A stretch of DNA of 64,000 nucleotides, taken from NCBI RefSeq assembly GCF_026967935.1, contig NZ_JAPVBL010000002.1, positions 310,001 through 374,000 on the forward strand. Reading direction: 5' to 3'. The notes under the pieces were generated by a model that worked only from the letters and a program-made list of their open reading frames with translations, ran no database searches and was not told where the DNA came from. The DNA comes from Modestobacter sp. VKM Ac-2982. GTDB taxonomy: Bacteria; Actinomycetota; Actinomycetes; Mycobacteriales; Geodermatophilaceae. Shown here in pieces: positions 24,959 through 34,319 of the stretch. The stretch's first letter is position 1, and each line of letters starts with the position of its first letter. The translations under genes were made by a program, and so were the position numbers.

Positions 24959-26728
24959 ATGAGCGCGGACGGACGGCGGACAGCGGCCGGGGTGGCCGGG
25001 CTGGTGTTCCCGGCCCTGCTGCTGGCGGGGTGCACGGACGACGGCGAGGCCGAGGCCATCCGCTCCTACGAGGTCGACCTGGTGGCCGACGCCGACGGCT
25101 CGCTGGAGGTCGAGGAGACGATCGCCTACGACTTCGGCGACGAGGAGCGGCACGGGATCGAGCGGCTGATCCCCGAGCGCGCGCCCTACGAGCAGACCCG
25201 CGACCGGCTCTACCCGATCAGCGACGTCGTCGTGCAGAGCCCCACGGGCGCCCCCGCGGACACCGAGGTCACCAGCGAGGACGGCGTGCTGACCGTCCGG
25301 GTCGGGGACGAGGACACCGAGGTCACCGGCGAGCACACCTACGTGCTCCGCTACCGGGTCGCCGGCGTCGCCGACCCGGGGGACGACGGCGACCGGGTGG
25401 CCTGGAACGCCGTCGGCACCGGCTGGGAGGTGCCGATCGAGCAGGTCGACGTCCGGCTGACCGGCCCGGCGGGCGCAGCGCCGGTCGCGGGGGACTGCGT
25501 GGTCGGCACGGACGACGCCCTGATCGCCTGCCCCATGGACGTCGAGGCCGTCGGTGCGGTGCGCGGGGAGGCCGGCGGGCTCGACCCGGGGGAGGGCGTG
25601 ACGGTGAGCGCCACCTACCCGGCGGGCACCTTCGCCGGCGCGGAGCCGGTGCTCGAGGAGACGTTCAGCCCGGCGCAGGCATTCCGCCTCAGCCCGGCGA
25701 CCGCGGGGCTGGCCGTCGGCGGGCTGCTGCTCCTCGTCGTCCCGCCGCTGCTGCGGGCCCGGCGGAGCCGCCCGGCCAGATCGGGTCCGCGGGCGCCGCA
25801 GCTCACCCCGCCACACGACGCCCGGCCGGCCCAGCTGGGCACCGTGCTCGACGGTCGCGCCCAGCGGCACGAGGTCCTCGCCACCCTCCTGGACCTGGCC
25901 GTCCGCGGGCAGCTCCGGATCGAGGAGGTCGCCGTGGAGCCCGCTGACGACGAGCCGGACACCGACGTCCCCCCGGACTGGCGGCTGGTCCGCACGCCGG
26001 CCGACCCGCGAGGGCTCCGCCCCTACGAGCAGCAGCTCCTCGACGACGTCTTCGCCGACGGTGAGGTCGTGCTGCTGTCGGACCTGCAGTCGCGGTTCGC
26101 GGCCGTGGAGAGCCGGGCGTGCGCGGCGATGTACCGGGACGTGGTGGAGCTGGGCTGGTTCCGCGCCGACCCCGCCGCGGTCCGGCGACGTTGGTACGCC
26201 CTCGGCACCGGGGTGCTCGTCGCCGGCGTCGTGCTGACCGTCGTCCTGGCCGTCACCAGCACCTGGGCGCTGGCCGGCACCGGCGTCGTCCTGGCCGGGC
26301 TGGTCCTGCTGGGGCTGGCCGGGCGGATGCCGCAGCGCACCCCGGAGGGCGCCCAGGTGCACGAGCGGGCGGCCGCGTTCCGCGACCAGCTCGCCACCTC
26401 CGACGGGCCGTGGTCCGCCGACGCGGACCAGCTGGCCGACCTCGCCGGTGCGGCGCGCACCGACCTCCGGGTCCGGTACCTGCCGCACGCGGTGGCCCTG
26501 GGGGTGGCGGAGGAGTGGACCACCGCGGTGCAGGCGGCCGGCCCCGGCGCCACCCCCGCCTGGTACGTGCCCGCGCACGGTGCCGGGTACATCGGCGTGT
26601 GGCCGGCGCTGCTGGCGTTCTCCGCCCCGGACAACCCGGCGCTCTCCCCGCCGGCGACCGCGGGCAGCGGGACCGGCTCGACCTACGTGGGCGGCGCGGC
26701 CGGGGGAGGGGGCGGCGGCAGCTGGTGA
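24959..26728 (+). CDS. DUF2207 membrane protein
   Basis: 589-residue envelope protein. N-terminal lipoprotein-like signal (FPALLLAGC, with a lipobox Cys), an extracytoplasmic DUF2207 beta-domain (SYEVDLVADADGSLEVEETI; FGDEERHGIERLIP), a membrane segment near residue 245, a cytoplasmic winged-helix-like part, two more membrane segments near 410-455, and a Gly-rich tail (GGGGGGSW) typical of the family. Function is unknown; the tail resembles that of proteins in cell-envelope complexes. Confidence 0.85.
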   Translation: MSADGRRTAAGVAGLVFPALLLAGCTDDGEAEAIRSYEVDLVADADGSLEVEETIAYDFGDEERHGIERLIPERAPYEQTRDRLYPISDVVVQSPTGAPADTEVTSEDGVLTVRVGDEDTEVTGEHTYVLRYRVAGVADPGDDGDRVAWNAVGTGWEVPIEQVDVRLTGPAGAAPVAGDCVVGTDDALIACPMDVEAVGAVRGEAGGLDPGEGVTVSATYPAGTFAGAEPVLEETFSPAQAFRLSPATAGLAVGGLLLLVVPPLLRARRSRPARSGPRAPQLTPPHDARPAQLGTVLDGRAQRHEVLATLLDLAVRGQLRIEEVAVEPADDEPDTDVPPDWRLVRTPADPRGLRPYEQQLLDDVFADGEVVLLSDLQSRFAAVESRACAAMYRDVVELGWFRADPAAVRRRWYALGTGVLVAGVVLTVVLAVTSTWALAGTGVVLAGLVLLGLAGRMPQRTPEGAQVHERAAAFRDQLATSDGPWSADADQLADLAGAARTDLRVRYLPHAVALGVAEEWTTAVQAAGPGATPAWYVPAHGAGYIGVWPALLAFSAPDNPALSPPATAGSGTGSTYVGGAAGGGGGGSW

Positions 26729-26735
26729 GCCGGCG

Positions 26736-27407
26736 TCACACCGGCTCGACGACCGCGCCCTCCGCGGGGACGCCCAGCGGGACGACGACCGGCGGGCCCC
26801 CGTCGCGGGGCCAGGACCGGTGGTCGCGGAAGGCCAGCGGCAGCCCGCGCGCGGTGAACGGGTCGGCTGCGTCCATCGCCTGGACGTGCACGTGCGGCTG
26901 GGTGGAGTTGCCCGAGTTGCCGCACTCGGCCAGCTGCTGCCCGGCCGTCACCAGATCGCCGGGGCGCACCTGCAGCGACCCCTCGCGCAGGTGGGCCAGC
27001 ACGACGTGGGCGCCCCCGGGTTCCAGCTCGAGCACCACGTGGTTGCCGGCCAGGGCGCCGCCGCGGGCCCGGCTCGCCTGGGTCAGGGCGTAGGGCACCC
27101 GGGCGGCCTGCGAGCGGCGCGCCACGCCGTCCGACTCGCCGTCGTGCACCGACACCACCCGCCCGGTCGCCGGGGCCAGCACCGGCTGCCCGAAGCCGAC
27201 GAACCGGTCCACCGGCTCCGTGCCCAGCAGCGACCGCCAGTCGCGGGTGGTCGCCGTCCGCCGTCCCCGCACGGCGGTGAAGTCGATGGCGTACGTGGTG
27301 GCGAACAGGTGCGTGCCGTGGCTCGGCACCCGCCGCGCCGGGCTGTTCTCCACCCGCCAGGTGCCCCGGAACGGCAGCGCCAGGACGACCGCGCGGAGGT
27401 CGGCCAT
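26736..27407 (-). CDS. M23-type peptidase-like protein without signal peptide
   Basis: 223-residue LytM/M23 domain. Zinc-ligand pattern is present: His33 and Asp42 in THLFATTYAIDF, His139 in VLAHLREG and HxH at 172-174 (PHVHVQ), with TAGQQLAECGNSGNSTQ between. No signal peptide or membrane anchor is visible, which is odd for a peptidoglycan hydrolase. The ATG overlaps the ABC permease stop, so it is co-translated with the exporter; it may be exported by it or act as a cytoplasmic metallopeptidase. Confidence 0.8.
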   Translation of the reverse strand: MADLRAVVLALPFRGTWRVENSPARRVPSHGTHLFATTYAIDFTAVRGRRTATTRDWRSLLGTEPVDRFVGFGQPVLAPATGRVVSVHDGESDGVARRSQAARVPYALTQASRARGGALAGNHVVLELEPGGAHVVLAHLREGSLQVRPGDLVTAGQQLAECGNSGNSTQPHVHVQAMDAADPFTARGLPLAFRDHRSWPRDGGPPVVVPLGVPAEGAVVEPV

Positions 27408-28261
27408 CAGAGGTCGCGGCGGACGAAGGACATCGCGGCCAGCGCCCACACCATGACCACCCACAGCACCGCCCAGCCCAGGTAGGTGGCGGTCAGCGGC
27501 GCCGTGCTGAGGAACGGGAACGCCCCGGCGCCCTCGTCGGCGCCGCCGAACTGGAGGATCGCCGACGGGTCCTGGAAGGCGTTCATCGCCCCGCGCCAGA
27601 GCCCGTCGGTGGGCAGCAGCACCCGCGACACGCTCCCCACCCGGCCGACGGCGTCGTTGCCCAGGGCCTCGCCGATCGCACCCACCACCCCGGCCACCCA
27701 GGTCGTGCAGAACAGGCCGACCGCCACCACGCCCGAGGCCATCGGCGAGATGACGGTCGCCAGCAGCACGGTGAGGGTCAGCAGCACCACGGTCTGGGCG
27801 GCGAGCAGCGCCAGCGCGGTCGCCGGCGCCGGCGGCCAGTAGTCGACCGTCACCCGGACGACGAGGACCTGCGCCAGCCCGGCGAGCACGACGAAGCCGC
27901 TGCCGAACGCCACCAGCCCCAGCCACTTGCCCAGCAGGAAGGCCGAGCGGCGGATCGGCCGGGCGAGCATGGACAGCGCGATGCCCGACTCGGTCTCCCC
28001 GGACAGCGTCGGGCCGGCCAGGAAGGCGGTGCCCAGCGCGGCGACCAGGCTGTAGCCGAACATCACCAGGTTGAGCAGGATCGAGGCGGTCAGCCGGGCC
28101 TCGCCGCTGGTCAGCGACTCGGCCGCCAGCCGGGAGAAGCCCCAGCTGCTCAGCGCCAGCAGCCCGACGGTGAGGGCGACGAGCGCGAACAGCACCCGCC
28201 GGCGGGAGGCCTCGCGCAGGGTGAGCGCGGCGATGGTCAGCACCGTCCGGGCCGTGCTCAC
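27407..28261 (-). CDS. ABC-2 type transporter permease
   Basis: 284-residue membrane protein with about six transmembrane helices and the ABC-2 pattern SGETESGIALSMLARPIRRSAFLLGKW. GTG start overlaps the ATPase stop (GTGA). With the ATPase it forms a drug/lipid/peptide exporter of the NatAB or copper-NosY type. Part of the ECF sigma-anti-sigma-ABC-M23 operon, suggesting an envelope-stress role. Confidence 0.87.
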   Translation of the reverse strand: MSTARTVLTIAALTLREASRRRVLFALVALTVGLLALSSWGFSRLAAESLTSGEARLTASILLNLVMFGYSLVAALGTAFLAGPTLSGETESGIALSMLARPIRRSAFLLGKWLGLVAFGSGFVVLAGLAQVLVVRVTVDYWPPAPATALALLAAQTVVLLTLTVLLATVISPMASGVVAVGLFCTTWVAGVVGAIGEALGNDAVGRVGSVSRVLLPTDGLWRGAMNAFQDPSAILQFGGADEGAGAFPFLSTAPLTATYLGWAVLWVVMVWALAAMSFVRRDL

Positions 28262-29247
28262 GACGGGCCCGCCGCACGGCTCGCGGCGCCGTCCCGCAGG
28301 ATGCCGAGCAGGCGCTCCTCCAGGCTGATCCGCACCGGCTCGACCGCGTGCACCCGCACCCCGAGGGAGACCAGGTCACGCACCAGGTCGGGCACCGCCG
28401 TCCCGTCGTCGTCGGCCAAGGCGACGGTGGACCACTCGCCCTCCCGGTCGACCCGGCCGAGGGCGGCGAGCCGCTGTTGCGCGGCGGGGGAGAGGTCGGT
28501 CAGGTGCAGCCGCACCTCCCGCTGGCCGAGCAGTTCGGCGAGGGTGCCGGAGGCGGCGACCCGGCCGCGGTCCAGGACGACGACCCGGTCGCAGACCCGC
28601 TCGACCTCACCGATCAGGTGCGAGTTGAGCAGCACCGCGACACCCCGGGACCGCAGGTCCAGCACGATGTCGCGCACGTCGGCGCGGCCCAGCGGGTCCA
28701 GGGCGCTGGTCGGCTCGTCCAGCACCACGAACTCCGGCCGGCCCACCAGCGCGACCGCCAGGCCCAGCCGCTGCTGCATGCCCTTGGAGAACCCGCCCAC
28801 CCGGTCGTCGCCCCGGCCGGACAGGCCGACCAGCGCCAGGCACTCCCGCTGCTCGGCGGCGGGCACCCCGGCGCCGGAGAGCCGGGCGTGCAGCGCCAGC
28901 ACCTCGGCCGCGGTGAGCCAGGGCTGGTAGCGGAAGAGCTCCGGCAGGTAGCCCACCCGGGCGCGGGCGGCCGGGTCGGCGGAGCGCTGCCCGAGCAGCA
29001 TCGCCTCGCCGGCGTCCGGGCGGACCAGGCCGAGCAGCATCTTGATCACGGTGGTCTTGCCCGCGCCGTTGGGCCCGAGCAGCCCGACGATCTCGCCCCG
29101 GCCCACCTGCAGCGACACGTCCTCGACGGCCAGGTGCTTGCGGTACTGCTTGCGCAGCCCGGTGCACCAGGCCGCCGGTGCCGGGGGCAGGCCGGCCACC
29201 AGGTCGGCGGCGGCCTGCACCCCGGCACCGCTGTCCACGGTGCTCAC
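28258..29247 (-). CDS. ABC transporter ATP-binding protein
   Basis: 329-residue ATPase. Walker A GPNGAGKTT, signature region GGFSKGMQQRLG, Walker B FVVLDEPTSALDP, H-loop LLNSHLIGE, and a C-terminal extension as in NatA/CcmA types. GTG start at 29247, two bases after the anti-sigma factor stop. Pairs with the ABC-2 permease downstream. Confidence 0.92.
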   Translation of the reverse strand: MSTVDSGAGVQAAADLVAGLPPAPAAWCTGLRKQYRKHLAVEDVSLQVGRGEIVGLLGPNGAGKTTVIKMLLGLVRPDAGEAMLLGQRSADPAARARVGYLPELFRYQPWLTAAEVLALHARLSGAGVPAAEQRECLALVGLSGRGDDRVGGFSKGMQQRLGLAVALVGRPEFVVLDEPTSALDPLGRADVRDIVLDLRSRGVAVLLNSHLIGEVERVCDRVVVLDRGRVAASGTLAELLGQREVRLHLTDLSPAAQQRLAALGRVDREGEWSTVALADDDGTAVPDLVRDLVSLGVRVHAVEPVRISLEERLLGILRDGAASRAAGPS

Positions 29248-29249
29248 GC

Positions 29250-30326
29250 TCAGCCCAGGTCCCGGGCGACCGACAGCAGCTCGTCGGGGTCCAGCGAACC
29301 GGCCACGGCGGTCACCACGCCGTCGGACACCCACACCACGGCCGCCATCGCGCCGTCCCGGCCGGTCAGCACCGTGGCCTCGGCGCCGTCGACGTCCGCC
29401 GTCGAGCTGGTGGCCAGGTCGGCGGGGACGGGGATCGGCAGGGTCGAGCCGTCGGCGGTGAAGCTCCGCAGCTGTGCAGCGACGTCCTCGGGGAGGCCGG
29501 GCAGCGACAGCAGGTGGTCGCGCACCGTCTCGAACGGGACGCCGGAGGAGTACGCCGACGGCGCGACGGCGCGGCCCACGACCAGCGCGGGGAGCCCGCT
29601 CTCGGAGGACCAGACCTGGGCCACGCCCGGGCCGGCGACCAGCCGCACCGAGCTCCCGTCCAGCCCCGGCGGGGGCGGGGGCAGCGTCTCCCCGGCCGCG
29701 GCGGCGGCCTGCGCGGTGCGGTCGGCCGAGTAGGTGAAGGTGGCGCTGAGCTGGCCGCCCACCGAGATCGTCGGCTCGCCGGCGACACCGCGGGGCAGGT
29801 CCGCCACCTCGGGCACGTCCAGCCCGGACTCCTCGGCGGCGGTGGCCGCGTCCGGGACCTCGTGCACGTCCGGGTCGCCGGTGAGCTCCACGTCGCCGTA
29901 GGCGCTCAGGTCGGGGAGCGCGACCAGGTCGCTGGTGGTGAGGCTGAGCGGGGCGATCTCCTCGGTGCGGAACACCTGCAGCCAGTCGTTGGCGGCCGCG
30001 GTCCCGGCGCCGGCCAGGACGACGCCGAACGCGAGGACGGCGGCGGCCGGTCGCCGGAACCCGCGGGACCGGCTCGGGCGGATGCGCTCGGGACGGGCGG
30101 CCGGTGCGGCAGTGGGCAGCGAGGCGGTCAGCCGCCGCCAGCCGGCGTCGACGTCGGAGGTGCCCTCGGTCGCCAGCGCGGCGCCGACGAGGTCGGCGTC
30201 CCGGCGGGTGGCGGCCAGTGTGGCCAGGCACTGCGAGCACTCGGCGACGTGCGCCCGGTCGGGGTCGGGGACGCCGGCCGGCTCGTCGAGCAGGCGGCGC
30301 AGCGTGCCTTCAGTCGGATGACGCAT
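29250..30326 (-). CDS. Membrane anti-sigma factor with zinc-binding motif
   Basis: 358-residue protein. An N-terminal zinc-binding anti-sigma motif HxxxCxxC (His26, Cys30, Cys33 in HVAECSQC), a membrane segment at about 92-112, and a large extracytoplasmic domain (about 115-358) with a Pro-rich loop. It should hold the ECF sigma factor encoded just upstream at the membrane and release it on an envelope signal. Its start overlaps the sigma gene by 17 bases. Confidence 0.85.
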   Translation of the reverse strand: MRHPTEGTLRRLLDEPAGVPDPDRAHVAECSQCLATLAATRRDADLVGAALATEGTSDVDAGWRRLTASLPTAAPAARPERIRPSRSRGFRRPAAAVLAFGVVLAGAGTAAANDWLQVFRTEEIAPLSLTTSDLVALPDLSAYGDVELTGDPDVHEVPDAATAAEESGLDVPEVADLPRGVAGEPTISVGGQLSATFTYSADRTAQAAAAAGETLPPPPPGLDGSSVRLVAGPGVAQVWSSESGLPALVVGRAVAPSAYSSGVPFETVRDHLLSLPGLPEDVAAQLRSFTADGSTLPIPVPADLATSSTADVDGAEATVLTGRDGAMAAVVWVSDGVVTAVAGSLDPDELLSVARDLG

Positions 30327-30828
30327 GACGGGTCAGCTCCTTGCGCAGGGCGGATTCGGCGCGTCGGACGGTGGTGCCGACGCTGCCGGGGGACATGTCG
30401 AGCGCCGCGGCGACCTCGGCGTAGCTGAGGCCGCTGTGCCGGAGCACGAGGGCGACGGCCTGCGTGCGGGGCAGCTCGCCGAGCGCGGCCCGGACGCGGC
30501 TGCGGTCCTCGCGGGTGAGCACCGCCTCGGCGACGTCGGGGGCGGTGACGTCGCCGAGGCGGTGCACGGTCTCCTCCCGGGCCGCGCGGCGGCGCCCGGA
30601 GCGGATCAGGTTCAGTGCGGTGTGCACGGCGGCGACGCTGAGCCAGCCCGGCGCCTCGGCGGCCGGCACGGTGGACCGCCCGAAGGCCAGGAAGACCTCC
30701 TGAGCGACGTCCTCGGCCTCGTCCCGCGAGCCGAGCACCCGGGCAGCCACGGCCACGACCTGCGGGTAGTCGCGGCGGAACACCTCACCGAGGTCGGCCC
30801 GCACGGCACCGTTCCCGGCACCCGCCAC
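30310..30828 (-). CDS. ECF RNA polymerase sigma factor
   Basis: Alternative sigma factor with region 2 (FRRDYPQVVAVAARVLGSRDEAEDVAQEVF) and region 4 (LGELPRTQAVALVLRHSGLSYAEVAAALD). The GTG at 30828 was chosen because GAGGAAGG lies 8 bases upstream; longer frames to 30918 or 30954 lack such a site. 172 residues, normal for ECF factors. It heads an operon with its anti-sigma factor, an ABC exporter and an M23 protein, which are probably both its regulator and its regulon. Confidence 0.88.
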   Translation of the reverse strand: MAGAGNGAVRADLGEVFRRDYPQVVAVAARVLGSRDEAEDVAQEVFLAFGRSTVPAAEAPGWLSVAAVHTALNLIRSGRRRAAREETVHRLGDVTAPDVAEAVLTREDRSRVRAALGELPRTQAVALVLRHSGLSYAEVAAALDMSPGSVGTTVRRAESALRKELTRHASSD

Positions 30829-30978
30829 CGTCCCGCCCTTCCTCTCGACCCGGCCCGCTGTGCGACCCGGCACCGGCAGCTGGAGCGCAGCCGGGGGTCC
30901 GTACCGAACGAGGTCCATGCACCTACAGCACCGCCGCGGCCGCGGATGTGACATCCCGCTGCCACGAGCATGCCCGGT

Positions 30979-32283
30979 TCAGCCGGCGACCCAGCGGATG
31001 GGCAGGCGCTTCACCCCTCGCTGGAAGCTGGACCGGAGCAGCGCGGGCGGCCCGTCGAGCTGCAGCACGCTGGTGCGGCGCAGCAGTTCGGCGAACAGCG
31101 ACCGCATCTGCACCCGGGCCAGCTGGGCGCCCAGGCAGAAGTGCGGCCCGTGGCCGAAGGACAGCTGCGGGTTGGGCGCCCGGCGGACGTCGAAGCGGTC
31201 CGGCTCGGGGAACACCCGCTCGTCCCGGTTGGCCGAGGTGAAGGAGACGACCACCTTGTCCCCGGCCCGCACCCGGGCGTCGCCGATGGTCACGTCGCGG
31301 GTCGCCGTCCGGCGGAAGACCATCACCGGCGTCCACCAGCGCAACATCTCCTCGACCGCGCCGGGCAGGAGGCCCGGGTCGGCCCGCAGCCGGGCCAGCT
31401 CCTCGGGGTGGGACAGCAGCGCGATGAGCCCGCCGGGCAGCCCGTTGCGCAGCGTCTCGTTGCCGGCCACCGCGAACAGCCAGAACATGTTCTCGAACTC
31501 GGCGTCACTGACGGGTGCGTCGTCCCCGTCGGTCTGGGCCAGCAGGATCGACATGACGTCCCGGCCGGGTGCGCGGCGCTTCTCCTCGGCCAGCAGCCGG
31601 GCGTAGGCGTAGAGGTCGGGCATGCCGGCGCGGGTGCGCGGGTCCGGCAGCCGCCCCTCGGCATCCGGCAGCGGGCGCAGCGCCACCGCCTGCCGGGCCA
31701 GGTCGGTGCCCCGGCTGGCGTCGAACGCCGCGGAGGAGGCGTAGTCCGGGTCCTGCCAGCCGATCACCCGGTTCGACCAGTCGAACATCAGCCAGCGGTC
31801 CTCGGCCGGGACGCCGAGCACGTCGGCCAGGGTGACCAGCGGCAGGTCGGCGGCGACGTCCTTGGCGAAGTCGCAGCGGCCCTCCCCAGCGCCAGCGATC
31901 ATCCGGTCGACCAGCCCTGCCGCGGTCGCCTCGATCGAGGCGGTCAGCGCGGCCACCGCGCGCGGGGTGAACGACCGGGTCAGCAGGCGGCGCAGCCGGG
32001 AGTGGTCCGGCGGGTCCTGGTTGAGCATCATCTGGCGGACCCAGGGCAGGTCCCCGGCGTCACGGACCTGGGTGGCCCCGAGCCAGGAGGAGAAGGTGGC
32101 GGGGTCCTTCAGCACCCGCTCGACCTCGGCGTGCCGGAGGACCAGCCAGCAGCCGGGACCGTCGGGTTCGTCGACCCAGGTGACCGGGCCGGCGGCGCGG
32201 AGTCGGGCCAGCTCCGCCAGCGGCGGGCCCGTCTCGTAGGTGGCCGGGTCCAGGAGGGCCGCGGTGTCCTGCGGCTGGGTCAC
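30979..32283 (-). CDS. Cytochrome P450
   Basis: 434-residue soluble bacterial P450. Haem-binding Cys in FGHGPHFCLGAQLAR, ExxR motif in EEMLRWW, and the I-helix oxygen-activation motif AGNETLRNG. The NQDPPDHSRLRRLLTRSFTP block is typical. Its general pattern is nearest to the CYP124/125/142 steroid- and terpenoid-hydroxylating groups, a tentative assignment. GTG start overlaps the stop of the upstream alpha/beta hydrolase gene (GTGA). No ferredoxin gene is adjacent. Confidence 0.92.
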   Translation of the reverse strand: MTQPQDTAALLDPATYETGPPLAELARLRAAGPVTWVDEPDGPGCWLVLRHAEVERVLKDPATFSSWLGATQVRDAGDLPWVRQMMLNQDPPDHSRLRRLLTRSFTPRAVAALTASIEATAAGLVDRMIAGAGEGRCDFAKDVAADLPLVTLADVLGVPAEDRWLMFDWSNRVIGWQDPDYASSAAFDASRGTDLARQAVALRPLPDAEGRLPDPRTRAGMPDLYAYARLLAEEKRRAPGRDVMSILLAQTDGDDAPVSDAEFENMFWLFAVAGNETLRNGLPGGLIALLSHPEELARLRADPGLLPGAVEEMLRWWTPVMVFRRTATRDVTIGDARVRAGDKVVVSFTSANRDERVFPEPDRFDVRRAPNPQLSFGHGPHFCLGAQLARVQMRSLFAELLRRTSVLQLDGPPALLRSSFQRGVKRLPIRWVAG

Positions 32284-33038
32284 AGGCCGTCCAGGAAGTG
32301 CTCCACGGTGGTCAGCAGCGCCACGGGCGTCTCGATCATCGCGTAGTGGCCGGCGTTGGGCAGCACCTCCAGCGAGGCGTTCGGGTACTGCTGCAGGAAG
32401 GTCTGCTCCATCACCGCGGCGCTCAGCGCCGGGTCGTGCTCGCCCACCACGACCCGGACCGGGACCGGGTTGCCCTGCACCTCGGCGGAGAAGTCGGTGC
32501 CCGCCCAGGCGTCCAGGTACGCGCCGAAGGCCGCCGGGTCGGACTGGTCGAGGGAGAACTGCACCATCCGCTCCAGCCAGGTGCGGCTCAGCCGGTTGCC
32601 GGTGGTCAGGTCGAGGATCGCGTAGCGGTTGCCGCGGTCCGCCGCGGCCCCGCGGAAGAGCTGCTCCGCCTGCTCGTCGAAGGGGACGCCGGTGGAGGGG
32701 ACCGGACTCACGCCGAGCAGCCCGTCCACCCGGCCGCCGGCGTCGACGAGCACCCGCTGCATCGCGCTGCCGCCCATCGAGTGCCCGACCACGGCGAAGG
32801 AGGACCACCCCTGGCCGTCGACGGCGGCGAGGGCGTCCGCGGAGATCTCGGCCAGCGTGTGCTCGCCGGCTTCCCCGCGCCGGGCGCCGTAGCCCCGGTA
32901 GTCGAGGAACAGCCAGCTGTACCGGTCGCCGTCGAGCAGGTCGGGGAGGTGACCCCAGCCGGCCGCTGAGCCGAACCAGCCGTGCAGGGCCAGGACCTTC
33001 CGGGGGCCGGTGCCGATCACGAGGGGTGCGTTCGCCAT
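32280..33038 (-). CDS. Alpha/beta hydrolase
   Basis: 252-residue serine hydrolase: HGWFGSAAGWGHL oxyanion loop, nucleophile elbow GHSMGGSAMQ, Asp in VVGEHDPALS and His in NAGHYAMIE. The ATG at 33038 matches the usual family start. Translationally coupled to the P450 gene downstream, so the two probably act on the same small molecule, for example ester hydrolysis before or after hydroxylation. Confidence 0.88.
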   Translation of the reverse strand: MANAPLVIGTGPRKVLALHGWFGSAAGWGHLPDLLDGDRYSWLFLDYRGYGARRGEAGEHTLAEISADALAAVDGQGWSSFAVVGHSMGGSAMQRVLVDAGGRVDGLLGVSPVPSTGVPFDEQAEQLFRGAAADRGNRYAILDLTTGNRLSRTWLERMVQFSLDQSDPAAFGAYLDAWAGTDFSAEVQGNPVPVRVVVGEHDPALSAAVMEQTFLQQYPNASLEVLPNAGHYAMIETPVALLTTVEHFLDGL

Positions 33039-33079
33039 CCCGGGAGTGTCGTGGGCCACACGGTGGGGAGGCAAGGCCG

Positions 33080-34252
33080 TCAGTCGCGGCGCCGGAGCTC
33101 CAGCCACAGCCAGCCGGCCAGGGCGACCGGGACGGCCAGGAACGCGGTCATCGCCGGGACCGTGCCGAACGTCGAGCCCAGCCAGGCCAGCAGCAGCGGG
33201 GTGCCGAACCCGGCGTAGGCGAAGGCGTAGAAGGCGCTGTTCATCGCCCCCCGCGCGTGCGGGGGAGCCAGCCGGGCGGTGAGCGTCAGCCCGGCGGTGA
33301 GGCAGAGCCCGCCCGCGCCGCCGAGCAGCGCCGCCGCGGGCAGCAGCAGCGCCTCGGACTCGGTGACGATCGCTGCGACGCCGAGGGCGTGCCCGACTGC
33401 GGCGAACACCATCCCCAGCGGTGCGGCGCCCCGCTCCGCCCGCCGGCCCAGCCGGGCGGCGACCGCACTCGCGCCCAGCGCCAGCCCGGCGACCAGCCCG
33501 GCGTAGGCGACGCCGACCCCGTCGGGGACCACCAGCAGCGGCAGCAGGGTCGCGGCGATCGTCGGGAAGGCGAACACCCCGACGGCGGTGGGCGCGAGCA
33601 CCGCCCAGAACGGGCGGCGGGCCTCCGGGGGCAGCCCCAGCGTCATCAGCGGGCCGCCGTGCCGGGCCTGCACGGTCTCCGGCACGGTGACGAGCGCGCC
33701 CAGCCCGACGACCAGGACGGCGACGTGCACCAGGTACGGCAGCGTCGTCGGGGCCGGGCCGTACTGGGCGAGCAGCCCGCTCATCGCCGGCGCGACCGCG
33801 AAGCCCAGCGACGTCGACACCGCGCCCCGGGTGGCCGCCGACTGCTGGCCCTCCGGCCCGGCGAGCTCCTGCAGCCAGGCGTTGGCCACCGAGAACACCA
33901 CGCCGGAGACGACGCCCTGCAGCAGCCGCCCGGCGTAGAGCAGCGGCAGGTGGTCGACGGCGGGCAGGAACAGCAGCGAGACCAGGCCGGCGAGGACGGC
34001 GAACGGCAGCACCAGGGCCCGCCGGCCGAACCGGTCCGAGGCCGGCCCGGACAGCGTCAGCGCAGCGATGAGGCCGATGGCGTAGCAGCCGAAGACGGCG
34101 GTGACGTCGGCATCCGAGAGGCCCAGGGTGCGCCGGTAGACCAGCAGCAGCGGCGTGGGGATGTTCGTGCCCAGCGCGACGGTGAACAGCCCGAAGGTGA
34201 GCGCGTCGAGCCTCCGCCGCGCAGGGTCGCGCTGGAGCGTGGCCGCCGGCAT
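33080..34252 (-). CDS. MFS transporter
   Basis: 390-residue, roughly 12-helix major facilitator protein. The loop 2-3 motif reads GPASDRFGRRALVLP, and a duplicate occurs at GLALGASAVAARLGRRAERG. Many Pro/Gly-rich helices suggest a drug/H+ antiporter-like efflux pump. ATG at 34252. Divergent from the FAD oxidoreductase gene across 67 bases. Confidence 0.88.
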   Translation of the reverse strand: MPAATLQRDPARRRLDALTFGLFTVALGTNIPTPLLLVYRRTLGLSDADVTAVFGCYAIGLIAALTLSGPASDRFGRRALVLPFAVLAGLVSLLFLPAVDHLPLLYAGRLLQGVVSGVVFSVANAWLQELAGPEGQQSAATRGAVSTSLGFAVAPAMSGLLAQYGPAPTTLPYLVHVAVLVVGLGALVTVPETVQARHGGPLMTLGLPPEARRPFWAVLAPTAVGVFAFPTIAATLLPLLVVPDGVGVAYAGLVAGLALGASAVAARLGRRAERGAAPLGMVFAAVGHALGVAAIVTESEALLLPAAALLGGAGGLCLTAGLTLTARLAPPHARGAMNSAFYAFAYAGFGTPLLLAWLGSTFGTVPAMTAFLAVPVALAGWLWLELRRRD

Positions 34253-34319
34253 CCTCGGGACGCTACCGGGATGCGGCGAGTCGATTGACTTTCGATAGCT
34301 GGACATCGAGGATCGATCC

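Noticed and set aside
32240..34288. 682-codon plus-strand frame rich in Arg/Gly/Gln
   Set aside because: Shadow of the hydrolase and MFS genes; no domain and no ribosome site.
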